From the NCBI RefSeq assembly GCF_014648315.1, contig NZ_BMQW01000005.1, forward strand, positions 124,001 through 188,000: a stretch of 64,000 nt of DNA, written 5' to 3'. A model generated the notes under the pieces. It was not told the origin of the DNA and ran no database searches. It worked only from the letters and a program-made list of their open reading frames with translations. This DNA comes from Shewanella ulleungensis (GTDB taxonomy: Bacteria > Pseudomonadota > Gammaproteobacteria > Enterobacterales > Shewanellaceae). Below, piece after piece: positions 18,162 through 25,762 of the stretch (its first letter is position 1; every line of letters begins with the position of its first letter). Made by a program: the position numbers and the translations under genes.

Positions 18162-18374
18162 CAAAAAAATTTTATCACCAGCAAAAGGCGCTGGCTGCGA
18201 CGTCAACCCGCTGCGTGGCTTTCCGCGCTAAATTTGGGCGTTAATCATTGACAACCTACTCAATAAATATTTAAATGTCATATATCAACTACGAATGTTC
18301 ACTATCTGAGATGTGATTTTACGATTAGTTATTGATTATAATGAATTTTAATTTTATTTTGTGGCTGATTTCTT

Positions 18375-18404
18375 GGGTTCAAATCCCTATCCCTCCGCCA
18401 CATT
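18375..18404 (+). mobile_element. attR of the tRNA-Ser element
   Basis: This is an exact copy of 14924-14953 (tRNA 3' end plus CACATT). It is followed directly by the terminator that would have served the tRNA before insertion. The 213 bp between the lipoprotein stop and this site hold no gene. Confidence 0.93.
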
Positions 18405-18409
18405 AAAAT

Positions 18410-18441
18410 AAAAAGGCCCGCTATTTATAGCGGGCCTTTTT
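18410..18441 (+). terminator. Original tRNA-Ser terminator
   Basis: An AAAAGGCCCGCTAT / ATAGCGGGCCTTTT hairpin followed by T sits just outside attR. This is the expected position of the tRNA terminator in an uninserted chromosome. Confidence 0.85.
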
Positions 18442-18461
18442 ATTGGGCGAAAGATAGGACT

Positions 18462-18986
18462 TTGAACCCACGGGTTCCTCTTTATTACAAGCAAGCTATC
18501 CCTCCTCAAGATTCAACAAAGTCTTCGAAATTAAAACATGGTCATCCACTTCAACTGATTCGAGAAGATAAGCGTGGAACCATTAGCTCAAGCAACCATG
18601 AGATACTTAATAGACTACACATCCCTGCAGAGAATTGGCTTAAAATCACTACTGAATTTGGCGCATTATTTAAAGGTGTTGTCGGAGCATTACCCGCATT
18701 AACCGATATTGTGAGCATTTAGAGCAAAAACGACGACAAGGCGCTGCAAATTGTCAGCGCTGGCGGTGCGCTTAAGTCATAATCTCCAATCAAATTACAA
18801 TTCTTTTAACACTTGATGGTTATCAAGTTTTTCTGCTGTGCTAAATTTCTTAGATGACTATAACTTACTAATTTAACGATAATATTTTAGCTATATCGAT
18901 AAAAATTGATAAGTTGATCACATCGTTCGTAACCCTCGCCAAAGCTATGAAAACGAGTTATGTTACTTGTTCAAATAATGGGTGGC
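18462..18986 (+). pseudogene. Fragment 1 of a RAYT-like transposase gene plus 3' flank
   Basis: The segment from 18558 to 18986 is highly similar to 25278-25706. Its first part encodes IREDKRG..ILNRLHIPAENWLKITTEFG..FKGVVGALPALT, which I recognise as the C-terminus of REP-associated Y1-type transposases of marine gammaproteobacteria. A one-base deletion relative to copy 2 (CCGATATT versus CCGAATATT) shifts the frame to an early stop at 18720. The N-terminal catalytic HUH region is absent, and the 96 bp before 18558 (from 18462) are unrelated to copy 2. The last 230 bp are conserved non-coding flank. Confidence 0.75.
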
Positions 18987-19025
18987 TTCGTTTTTCTTTT
19001 TATGGGTGGCTTCGTTTTTCTTTTT
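18978..19025. repeat. 24-bp unit, two tandem copies
   Basis: ATGGGTGGCTTCG followed by T5-C-T5 occurs twice without a gap. The first nine bases are the end of the RAYT-linked repeat, so the duplication arose at its right-hand boundary. Confidence 0.9.
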
Positions 19026-19059
19026 AAGAGTAGCGCTTTTTTCACTCGATGACCCTAGA

Positions 19060-20013
19060 TCAAAGCGACCAGTTTAGTGATGTTTTTTCAAGTGATAGCG
19101 TCCACAGTTTGGCTGCCATGTCTTGATTAAGTGCGATGCTATCGAGTTTATTTTGATCCACCGGCCCAACAGTATTGGCGCGTTTAGTTGGGCCATAAAG
19201 TGCAGCCGATTGCAGCCCTTGCTCTGTTGCACACATCACCTCTGGCCATGCGCCTTTTTCTGCAGATTGTGCTATAACCCGAGACATCACCGCCCATAAA
19301 ATCTTGTTAAAAGTACTGGCAGTATCTTTTAGCAAGTTTGTGCGAGAAGCGCCTGGGTGACACACTTGTACCTCTACATTTTTGTCTGCTGCTTTTATAC
19401 GACGCTGTAGTTCGTAACCAAACATCATTTGTGCCAGTTTACTTTGTGCGTATGAGTCCCAAGCGGTGTATTTGTTGTCAAAGTTGAGGTCTTCAAATTT
19501 AATGCGCTTAAGGCCCATCTTGTAAGCGTTGCTACCCACCATCACAATGCGACCCTTTGACTCATTGATACGATCAAACAACAGCCCGCAAAGCAAAAAG
19601 TGACCAAAGTGATTGACCCCGAGTTGGTTTTCAAAACCATCAACGGTTATTTGTTGTTTTGCGACCTGTGCAATGGCGCCATTACAGATAAGCGCATCGA
19701 TTGACGGCGTTAAGTTAAGTAACGCGTTTGCCGCAGTGCGCACCGAGCCTAGCTCACCTAAATCGACCTGAATAAAGCTTACATCAATGTGCTGGCCTAG
19801 AGACAATTTTAGCGCCTCAATGGCCGTTGCTGACTTATCAGGGTTTCGGTTCATCATCACAACCTTGGCACCTTTACTCAGCAAAATGCGAGATGCCTCA
19901 AAGCCTGCGCCGCTGTTAGCGCCAGTGATCACATAGGTTTTCCCCTTAAGTGAGCCAATACGCTCTGGGGTCCAACCTTTTTTACCAAATTGTTTTGTTA
20001 GCATATTTGTCAT
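19060..20013 (-). CDS. SDR oxidoreductase, retinol-dehydrogenase-like
   Basis: This 317-residue protein has the cofactor motif TGANSGAGFEA (about residues 31-41), the NGAIA variant of NNAG, and YAQSKLA (YxxxK). It resembles the WWOX/retinol dehydrogenase-like bacterial SDRs that are often annotated as oxidoreductases of unknown substrate. ATG at 20013 has AGGT upstream at suitable spacing; the longer frame adds an unlikely 12 residues. It diverges from an AraC regulator across an operator-like palindrome, which suggests regulation by that protein. Confidence 0.87.
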   Translation of the reverse strand: MTNMLTKQFGKKGWTPERIGSLKGKTYVITGANSGAGFEASRILLSKGAKVVMMNRNPDKSATAIEALKLSLGQHIDVSFIQVDLGELGSVRTAANALLNLTPSIDALICNGAIAQVAKQQITVDGFENQLGVNHFGHFLLCGLLFDRINESKGRIVMVGSNAYKMGLKRIKFEDLNFDNKYTAWDSYAQSKLAQMMFGYELQRRIKAADKNVEVQVCHPGASRTNLLKDTASTFNKILWAVMSRVIAQSAEKGAWPEVMCATEQGLQSAALYGPTKRANTVGPVDQNKLDSIALNQDMAAKLWTLSLEKTSLNWSL

Positions 20014-20125
20014 AATCGTTACCTGTGTTGTGATGCCCTGCGATATCACCGTTAATTCATTTGCATGTTGCTTTTTGCGGTAGTATCGTTATCTTGAATA
20101 TACTATAACTCTCAATTTTGGCTTA

Positions 20126-20167
20126 AAATAGGTGTATTAGTGTCTAAAATATGCCTATTTGTATCAA
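20126..20167. promoter_or_regulatory. AraC-type operator, left copy
   Basis: The divergent SDR/AraC promoter region contains half-sites AAATAGG (20126-20132) and CCTATTT (20154-20160) in inverted orientation, with GTCTAAAATAT between them. Twenty-six bases (20142-20167) recur in inverted orientation at 21085-21110 with one mismatch. It is a strong candidate binding site for the adjacent AraC protein. Confidence 0.7.
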
Positions 20168-20188
20168 TTTTGTTTTTAGGTAAAAGTG

Positions 20189-21088
20189 ATGAGACAAAAA
20201 ATAAAGCAGTTAGTCGAAAAACGCATTACTGGTGAGGGTATGATTGAAACCAGTATAAAGGGGGTGAGTTTGTTCAGGGTCACTCAGGCCATTCCATGCT
20301 CGCCAGCGGTTTATGATCCCACCATCATCGTCATTTTGAATGGCAAAAAAGAGGCGATTCTTGAAGGCGAAAGGTATATCTACGACAACAGCCAGTACAT
20401 GTGTTGCACCGTTTCTTTGCCCGTAGAGGCAGGCACGCCAGAAGCCTCAGTCGATGAGCCACTACTGGGTGTTTACATCTCACTGAATACTAAAGTAATG
20501 ACAGAGCTTGCTATCGAAATGGAAAATACCATTGGTACCATTAAACAACCTAAAAGCAGCACACAGCCACAAGGGCTTTCTCTTGCAAACTGGGATGACG
20601 CCTTTGCGGATGCGTTACTGAGACTATTGCAACTCGATGGCACCTCGGATGCCTCAATACTAGGCGAAAGCCGATTGCGAGAGCTGTACTACGCCGTATT
20701 AAAAGGGGACGCAGGGATTTCAGCCAGACGGGCGTTTGGTGTGGGTAATGAGATTGCGCGCTCTATTGATTATTTATCTGTTAACCTGGATAAAAATGTC
20801 ACCATAGATAATTTAGCCTCGTTAGTGGGCATGAGCCGGGCGGTTTTTCATCGTAAATTTAAACAAGCCACCAGAATGTCGCCTATTCAATTTATGAAAT
20901 CGATGCGCCTTAACAATGCCGCCATGAGAATCGCCACCGGTATGAATGTCAGTGAAGCTGCTATGAAGGTAGGTTATGTCAGCTCGTCGCAATTTAGTCG
21001 AGAATTTAAGCGTATGTATGGCAAGTCGCCTAAGCAATGGAGTCATTCAACCCCCTTACTCGAGTTAGAAGCTAAAATCGCACATTGA
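20189..21088 (+). CDS. AraC-family transcriptional regulator
   Basis: This 299-residue protein has an N-terminal AraC_N-type cupin domain (about residues 15-165, including CSPAVYDPTIIVILNGKKE) and a C-terminal double helix-turn-helix. The signature covers SIDYLSVNLDKNVTIDNLASLVGMS, FHRKFKQATRMSPIQ and VSEAAMKVGYVSSSQFSREFKRMYGKSPKQW. Such AraC_N regulators commonly control a neighbouring oxidoreductase in response to a small molecule. The start at 20189 has AGG 8 bp upstream. Operator-like sequences lie on both sides of the gene, so it probably controls the SDR, itself and the FISUMP gene downstream. Confidence 0.92.
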   Translation: MRQKIKQLVEKRITGEGMIETSIKGVSLFRVTQAIPCSPAVYDPTIIVILNGKKEAILEGERYIYDNSQYMCCTVSLPVEAGTPEASVDEPLLGVYISLNTKVMTELAIEMENTIGTIKQPKSSTQPQGLSLANWDDAFADALLRLLQLDGTSDASILGESRLRELYYAVLKGDAGISARRAFGVGNEIARSIDYLSVNLDKNVTIDNLASLVGMSRAVFHRKFKQATRMSPIQFMKSMRLNNAAMRIATGMNVSEAAMKVGYVSSSQFSREFKRMYGKSPKQWSHSTPLLELEAKIAH

Positions 21089-21127
21089 TACAAATAGGCA
21101 TGTTTTAGACAGTATATCGCCTAGTTT
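21085..21127. promoter_or_regulatory. AraC-type operator, right copy
   Basis: This segment begins 4 bp before the end of the AraC gene, 98 bp upstream of the FISUMP start. It repeats the left operator in inverted orientation: AAATAGGCAT (21092-21101), TTTTAGAC, then ATATCGCCTAGTTT. The conserved 36-bp layout argues for a second binding site of the same regulator. Confidence 0.7.
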
Positions 21128-21182
21128 GATACTGATTTGAGCGCTAAAGTTGTTTGCTTAAAGGTAATGCAGGGGACTCATT

Positions 21183-21884
21183 ATGAAACAACTCATCTTA
21201 TCGATAGGAGCATGCATGGTCATGGCATCAACAGCGGCATCGGCCAGCGGTATCAACAGCGAGTTATATAAACTCGACAATACTGTTCAAGACAGAGAAG
21301 GTAATGTGTACCTCACTGTGAGTATTGGCGATCAAGTTTGGCTTGCTGAAAACCTTCGCAGTACTCAGTTTCAAGATGGTTCAGCGGTGCGTTCGGGCGC
21401 AGTGCTAAATGATGATGCGGCAAACCTATTAACATACGGCCGCTTGTACAACTGGCATGATGTGTCAGATGAACGAAACCTTTGCCCTGCGGGCTGGCGA
21501 GTTGCCACCGATGAAGATTGGAAAGTCCTAGAGCGCACCTTAGGCATGCCTGAAAATGAATTGCACAAAAACGGTTGGCGCGGCGGTGAGCAACATATTG
21601 GTTTACAGTTAAAAGAGGCTCAAGCTGATGGGCTATTGACTAAATTCGAACCATCGCTAGTCAATAAGCAGCAGTTTTTTGCAAGACCTGCAGGCGTTAA
21701 ATGGAACGGATTTTACATTACACAGGGGGCGTACACCGAGTTTTGGACCGCAACCAGTGCAACCGATAACCAAGCTATTATTCGCACACTTGCATACTCG
21801 TGGTGGAATGCGCATAAAACTGAAATCCGCCGTGCGACCAGCTCAAAAGAGTATATGTTTTCGGTGAGGTGTGTCAGAATTTAA
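21183..21884 (+). CDS. FISUMP domain exported protein
   Basis: The 233-residue precursor has a signal peptide ending about residue 22 (TAASA). The mature part is a complete FISUMP domain (Fibrobacter succinogenes major paralogous domain). It contains DREGNVYLTVSIGDQVWLAENL, YNWHDV, LCPAGWRVATDEDW and a closing SVRCVRI. The domain is thought to be extracytoplasmic, possibly a C-type-lectin-like fold; no activity is established. It carries two Cys (in LCPAGW and VRCV) that may form a disulfide. The AraC operator copy lies just upstream. Ribosome binding site AGGGGA. Confidence 0.82.
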   Translation: MKQLILSIGACMVMASTAASASGINSELYKLDNTVQDREGNVYLTVSIGDQVWLAENLRSTQFQDGSAVRSGAVLNDDAANLLTYGRLYNWHDVSDERNLCPAGWRVATDEDWKVLERTLGMPENELHKNGWRGGEQHIGLQLKEAQADGLLTKFEPSLVNKQQFFARPAGVKWNGFYITQGAYTEFWTATSATDNQAIIRTLAYSWWNAHKTEIRRATSSKEYMFSVRCVRI

Positions 21885-21945
21885 TGTGGGTTTACGTTAA
21901 GAGAAGCGCAAACACATCAAGCTTTAGCGCTTTGAGGAGGATGAC

Positions 21946-22248
21946 ATGGAAAATCTAATTAAGTCTGTTACAGCAACACTACAAGCTGGGGTTGCTAAGT
22001 CAGATGGTAAACTCACTCTGACCACATCACATATCAATTTCGAACCATACAATAAACAGCTTGGCCTTGGCCCATACACATTTGAACTCTCTCACATCAT
22101 CAAGGTTAAAAAATCTATGGCCAAAGGTGCTGGGATTTTACCTCTCTCTACTGATGCCATTGAGTTAACGTTTACAGATAACCAGATAAAAACATTCATT
22201 TTAGCGAATGCGGATGAGTGGATGAGGCTATTGACTCCTGCCGGCTAG
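21946..22248 (+). CDS. GRAM/PH-like small protein
   Basis: This 100-residue cytoplasmic protein has the beta-strand pattern of a GRAM domain: KLTLTTSHINFEPY, ELSHIIKVKKS, DAIELTFTDNQIKTFILANADEWMRLL. GRAM/PH-like modules bind lipids or proteins; the bacterial role is unknown. A strong GAGGAGG site precedes the ATG. It lies 61 bp after the FISUMP gene and could be in the same transcript. Confidence 0.65.
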   Translation: MENLIKSVTATLQAGVAKSDGKLTLTTSHINFEPYNKQLGLGPYTFELSHIIKVKKSMAKGAGILPLSTDAIELTFTDNQIKTFILANADEWMRLLTPAG

Positions 22249-22758
22249 CAAGCGCATTTAGACTAATCAATAATCAGCACAAAAATGTGATCATTTTTAC
22301 TGGTTAACATCGCTTATAACGTCGTTAGAAATGTTGAAGGTAGAACAACTCGCACGCTGCAATATCTGCCTTATTCTAGCGATTTTCTACGCAACCTCTG
22401 ATCGCCTATTTATCCTGATTGGGTATAGATACCCCAAGTTTACTGTGATGTGGTTAATTACTTACAGGCACAATTCTGGCTAATCCTGATTTCGACAATA
22501 TTATTGGGTTATTTGAGTCTGTTCACCGTGCATTTGACGCATTGTCTCAGGTAGTAGTAACACCCTGAAAGCTCACGAGTAATGGAGTTCGAGCTAGATA
22601 AACAGTTAAAACCAAGGCCTTTATTTACGCTATTATAAATAAAATCTTAATTCTGTTTGCTTGGGCGTGTTATTTATTCATATAAATAGATGTAATAAAT
22701 TGAGCTCCTCGCAAGGTGATAGTGATCACCGAGCCACAGAATAGGAGTGTTACTCATT
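22249..22758. other. 510-bp intergenic region
   Basis: No gene or known RNA is evident. The right end holds a palindrome GGTGAT-AGTG-ATCACC (22715-22730), annotated separately. The remainder is AT-rich without clear repeats. Confidence 0.5.
22715..22730. promoter_or_regulatory. Operator-like palindrome upstream of the 2OG oxygenase gene
   Basis: GGTGAT and ATCACC flank 4 bp and also fit GTGA-N6-TCAC, the core of the CRP motif. It is 28 bp upstream of the start codon, so it would sit in the leader or overlap the promoter. The regulator is unknown. Confidence 0.35.
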
Positions 22759-23670
22759 ATGTCATTTAATCAATTACAGCAAGCGCGTGCCATTGCATTA
22801 CCGTCAAGAGAAGCCATGTTACGCCGCGATCCATCAGTACATCAGTTTTGGCATACCCATAAAGCGTTGTTCAGTGATGCCTGGAACGAGTGGCAACAAT
22901 CCGAGCAAGATAACTTACTTACACTCGACAGTTCATTACTTGATAAACGTTTGCGTGATGCGGTCACTCAAGCATGGCAAGACCCAAGTAAAGAAGTGGC
23001 AGTTAAAGAGCTGCTGCAAGAAGTGGCTCCTGGCGTATTTGAGTTGCAGTTTTTCGACCCTGAGCGCCTAGCGGATTTGCGTGAATATTTAGAGCGCGTA
23101 TGGGATGCACAAATTCCATTGCGTCCACCTTATGGCATTGTGCTTAATCGCCGTGGTGCTATGCTCGACAGCCGCTCAGAAGGCTACCTTGCCGCACCAA
23201 ATTTCCAAGCATTTTATCGTGAAATGTTAAATACTTATATGCGCCCAATCGCGCGGATGCTATTTCCTGAAATAATGGGCTACGACACGCAAACATTTGG
23301 TTTTTCGATTCATTATCAGCCAAATACTGACAGCTCTATTCGTCCTCATACGGATGCATCGGCGGTCACATTAAACATTAACTTAAATTTGCCAGACGAA
23401 GCCTTTACCGGTTCTGCAGTCGACTTTTTTGATTTGGCTTCAGGGCAAAAACATAGCTTAACCTTTAAACCAGGTTCTGCGATGATCCACCGTGGCAATG
23501 TGGTTCATGCTGCTCAGGCAATAACAAGTGGCGAGCGCACTAACTTTGTGTTGTGGCTATATGGCGACCGAGGCCAAATACCACCACAAGATGCTAAGCG
23601 ACCAGCCATAGATGCAAGCGAACGTTGGACAACACCAACGGCTGCACTGGATAGTTTTGCCCCGTTTTAA
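22759..23670 (+). CDS. 2-oxoglutarate/Fe(II)-dependent oxygenase-like protein
   Basis: This 303-residue protein has the facial-triad motif HTDAS (HxD, about residues 198-202), a distal His in MIHRGNVVHAAQ and Arg in GERTNFVLWLYG that would bind 2-oxoglutarate. The helical N-terminal third (QFWHTHKALF, EWQQSEQD) precedes the double-stranded beta-helix domain. It probably hydroxylates a protein or small molecule; the substrate is unknown. AGGAGT precedes ATG at 22759; a GTG at 22747 overlaps this site. A terminator-like hairpin follows at 23711. Confidence 0.8.
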   Translation: MSFNQLQQARAIALPSREAMLRRDPSVHQFWHTHKALFSDAWNEWQQSEQDNLLTLDSSLLDKRLRDAVTQAWQDPSKEVAVKELLQEVAPGVFELQFFDPERLADLREYLERVWDAQIPLRPPYGIVLNRRGAMLDSRSEGYLAAPNFQAFYREMLNTYMRPIARMLFPEIMGYDTQTFGFSIHYQPNTDSSIRPHTDASAVTLNINLNLPDEAFTGSAVDFFDLASGQKHSLTFKPGSAMIHRGNVVHAAQAITSGERTNFVLWLYGDRGQIPPQDAKRPAIDASERWTTPTAALDSFAPF

Positions 23671-23710
23671 CTAGTTTATGGCAAAAGGTTAAATACACCC
23701 CCCTCACGTT

Positions 23711-23742
23711 GTCCCGGCATTACTTTGAGCCGGGACTCTTTT
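23711..23742. repeat. REP-like hairpin type A, copy 1
   Basis: GTCCCGGC and GCCGGGAC form an 8-bp stem followed by TCTTTTTT. It can also act as the terminator of the oxygenase gene. The second copy is at 24181-24207. Confidence 0.8.
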
Positions 23743-23744
23743 TT

Positions 23745-23780
23745 ATGGCCTGCGGCCACTAGCGTCGTGGCGCTTCGCCC
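23745..23780. repeat. REP-like element type B, copy 1
   Basis: ATGGCCTGCGGCCACTAGC followed by GTCGTGGCGCTTCGCCC. This is a diverged relative of the element at 24095-24130, with the right arm partly mutated. Confidence 0.8.
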
Positions 23781-24094
23781 ATTGCAAAGCATATAACTGC
23801 AAGGTTTTATTTGGCTTCAACATGGCATTCACTTACCGACACGCACTAGTACAACCATGTAGCTCGACCGACCCGTGCATGGGTCGGACTGTCGGCTCGC
23901 AAACCACCATGATGAAGCTGTTAATGTTTGTCTTATCAGCAAGTTTTAAAGAATAGTTTAGTGAGGTGCATGCGTTGGCCAGCTCACGTATTCTTTTGGA
24001 AAAAGTCTTCAACGGCCTCAAGTTCAAAGTTGAATTTGGGCTTTTTACAAGCAATATACGTAACTCATTTATGCACACAAACTGTGTTTCAAAT

Positions 24095-24130
24095 ATGGCC
24101 TGCGGCCACTAGCTTCGTGGCCGCAGCCCA
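24095..24130. repeat. REP-like element type B, copy 2
   Basis: ATGGCCTGCGGCCACTAGC followed by TTCGTGGCCGCAGCCCA. The arms TGCGGCCAC and GTGGCCGCA form a perfect 9-bp stem with a 7-nt loop, typical of REP sequences. Confidence 0.85.
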
Positions 24131-24180
24131 CACCAGATTAAGGCAGTAAGTTGCAACTTACGCAGGTTAATTGAATCGTC

Positions 24181-24207
24181 GTCCCGGCAATGCTTTTTAG
24201 CCGGGAT
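24181..24207. repeat. REP-like hairpin type A, copy 2
   Basis: GTCCCGGC and GCCGGGAT surround an 11-nt loop. Unlike copy 1 it has no T-run, so it is not a terminator; this supports a repeat-family identity. Confidence 0.75.
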
Positions 24208-24237
24208 CCAGGTGTTAGCTTTTGTTGTTTTGTACTT

Positions 24238-24272
24238 ATGGCCAGCGGCCACTAACATCATGGCGCTTAACC
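24238..24272. repeat. REP-like element type B, copy 3
   Basis: ATGGCCAGCGGCCACTAAC followed by ATCATGGCGCTTAACC. This is the most diverged of the three type B copies. Confidence 0.7.
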
Positions 24273-24553
24273 CTGCTTCAAACTACACCTTAACTGACTT
24301 ACAAATGTCCGATAGATATCCAGTGGCAGCTAGTATCTCACTTTTATATTGTGTGTACCGTGTATAAAAACAGCTGTAATAGTTTTTAGTAACTTCTCAA
24401 GCCAAATCGGCTAATAATCAAGCTAAAGTTGCACAAAATACAAACAGAGATTTTCTTAATGCATTGAAATTAATGAATTATAATTTCCTAGCGAATATAG
24501 AGCCCACTTTTAACGCGCAAGCCTGCTTTTATTTGTAAGTGACGTCAAAGAAA

Positions 24554-24644
24554 ACTGCTTTACAACAACAGGATAGTAAATGTAGGATTTTATTAATCAA
24601 TAACTTACAGGGTAACTTTAATTTTCATTTGCCCTTCAATAAGC
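24554..24644 (+). repeat. Dispersed 92-bp repeat, copy 2
   Basis: This copy is about 85 percent identical over the first 54 bases to 17161-17214 and more diverged after that, ending CCCTTCAATAAGC. It lies 32 bp before a small membrane-protein gene. Confidence 0.75.
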
Positions 24645-24675
24645 GTTATGTTCCTTAGAAGGGAGACTCAATTCA

Positions 24676-24951
24676 ATGAAAGCAAGGAATGGACTGTATC
24701 TTGGTTTTGTGGTTGGCTTTCTAGGTTATCTTATTCAAGCTACGTCGGGTTCAGAAATATTAAAACCTAGTATTTCGGCTATATTATTTGAATCACTCGC
24801 ATTTGGAGCATTCTCTGGCGTGTTATTTTGGTTAGGTACTTTAGCATTGTCAGGTAGAAGTCACGCTGATATCGCAAATGCAGAAGATGAACCGGTTAAG
24901 CGCGCACAAACCAACGAAAAGATCATCAGTAATGATAGCAAAGAAACATAA
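24676..24951 (+). CDS. Small two-helix membrane protein, unknown function
   Basis: This 91-residue protein has hydrophobic segments at about residues 7-23 and 33-58, followed by a charged tail ending SNDSKET. I do not recognise a family. AAGGGAG lies 11 bp upstream of the ATG. Its stop codon TAA is formed at the junction with the group II intron 3' end that follows, so the original C-terminus may have been longer. Confidence 0.6.
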   Translation: MKARNGLYLGFVVGFLGYLIQATSGSEILKPSISAILFESLAFGAFSGVLFWLGTLALSGRSHADIANAEDEPVKRAQTNEKIISNDSKET

Positions 24952-25250
24952 TCGGGTAGCCGGAGGTATCTAGCCCCCACACCACCCTGCATGCGGCTCC
25001 GCACAGGGTGGTTCATTTAGAACACATAACTAGCTTTCTGGTTAGCTAGTTATTACAATAATGAACTGCGATCCATCCATCTCTTAGTGAATATAATCCT
25101 GCTTTTATCACTATTTATTCGAGCTTGGCATTACTCAATATTTTTCTGTGTTCCTGGTCACCATTGAAAACCAGAGTCGAGCTACGCCAAGGGCCTTTAC
25201 TTGTAATACCACAAGCAACAACTGCTTGGATCTTGACGCCACGTTTAAGT
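24951..25250 (-). mobile_element. Group II intron 3' fragment (maturase end, domains V-VI)
   Basis: On the minus strand, 25250-25084 encodes AVVACGITSKGPWRSS..LSNAKLE and a stop, resembling the C-terminal DNA-binding end of intron-encoded reverse transcriptases (SRkGPWrls..aLsNayL). Further along, 25016-24978 reads AACCACCCTGTGCGG-AGC-CGCATGCAGGGTGGT followed by GTGGGGGC, the form of domain V in one bacterial class. The segment ends CTACCCGAT at 24951, typical of domain VI and an intron 3' terminus. The 5' part of the intron is missing, cut off by the RAYT fragment at about 25254. Confidence 0.7.
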
Positions 25251-25253
25251 GTT

Positions 25254-25706
25254 GTGGTTGAAGATACCGGTCGAATAATTCGAGAAGATAAGCGTGGTGC
25301 TTTTAGCTCTAGCAGTCAGGACATACTGAATAGACTCAACATTCCAGAAGAAAACTGGCTTAAAATCACTACAGAATTTGGCACATTATTTAAAGGTGTT
25401 GTCGGAGCATTACCCGCATTAACCGAATATTGTGAGCATTTAGAGCAAAAACGACGACAAGGCGCTGCAAATTGTCAGCGCTGGCGGTGCGCTTAAGTCA
25501 TCATCCCACTTAAATTACAATTCACCTGACACTTGATAACTATCAAATTTTTCTGCTGTGCCGAATTTCTTTGATGACCATAAATCACTTATTTAACAAT
25601 GATATTTTAGTTATATCGATTGAAATTGATGAGTTGAGTACATCGAGCGTAACCCTCGTCAAAGCCATGAAAACGAGTTATGTTACTTGTTCAAATAATG
25701 GGTGGC
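25254..25706 (+). pseudogene. Fragment 2 of a RAYT-like transposase gene plus 3' flank
   Basis: From 25254 to the stop at 25496 the frame reads VEDTGRIIREDKRGAF..ILNRLNIPEENWLKITTEFG..ALTEYCEHLEQKRRQGAANCQ. This is the C-terminus of the same transposase as at 18558, here with the frame intact to the natural end. No catalytic N-terminus remains. The open frame that runs into it from 25125 is antisense to the intron remnant and is not a real protein. The following 210 bp are conserved non-coding flank. Confidence 0.75.
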
Positions 25707-25762
25707 ATAGTTTTCGATTTGATTATGATTACTATAAAAACTTTGAAAGGAACTATTAATAT

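Larger units (their letters stand above)
14950..18374 (+). mobile_element. 3.45-kb integrative element in tRNA-Ser
   Basis: The element lies between two exact 30-bp copies of the tRNA-Ser 3' end. It contains a tyrosine integrase 95 bp from attL, a 975-bp non-coding part with a hairpin cluster, and one lipoprotein gene. No relaxase, replication or conjugation gene is present. It must depend on helper functions for any transfer, or it is a deletion remnant of a larger island. A terminator brought by the element (14962-14991) serves the tRNA. Confidence 0.85.
23671..24675. other. Gene-free region with REP-like palindromes
   Basis: About 1 kb has no convincing gene; short frames in it cross the palindromes and lack ribosome binding sites. 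It contains two kinds of REP-like element and another perfect palindrome (CCGACCC-GTGCAT-GGGTCGG, 23868-23887), annotated separately. The right end, 24554-24644, repeats part of the tRNA-Ser element. Confidence 0.7.

Noticed and set aside
24554..24650. Integron attC site suggested by AAGCGTTATG
   Set aside because: No complementary CATAACGC-type sequence lies upstream and no foldable attC stem is seen; no integron integrase is in the window.
25125..25496. Open frame of 123 codons on the plus strand
   Set aside because: Its first third is antisense to the group II intron remnant and only the last part is a transposase fragment. It is a chance fusion, not a gene.
25571..25759. 62-codon frame before the lipoprotein gene
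   Set aside because: It lies mostly in the RAYT-linked repeat flank. The other copy of the repeat has a stop six codons after the same ATG, so the frame is not conserved.
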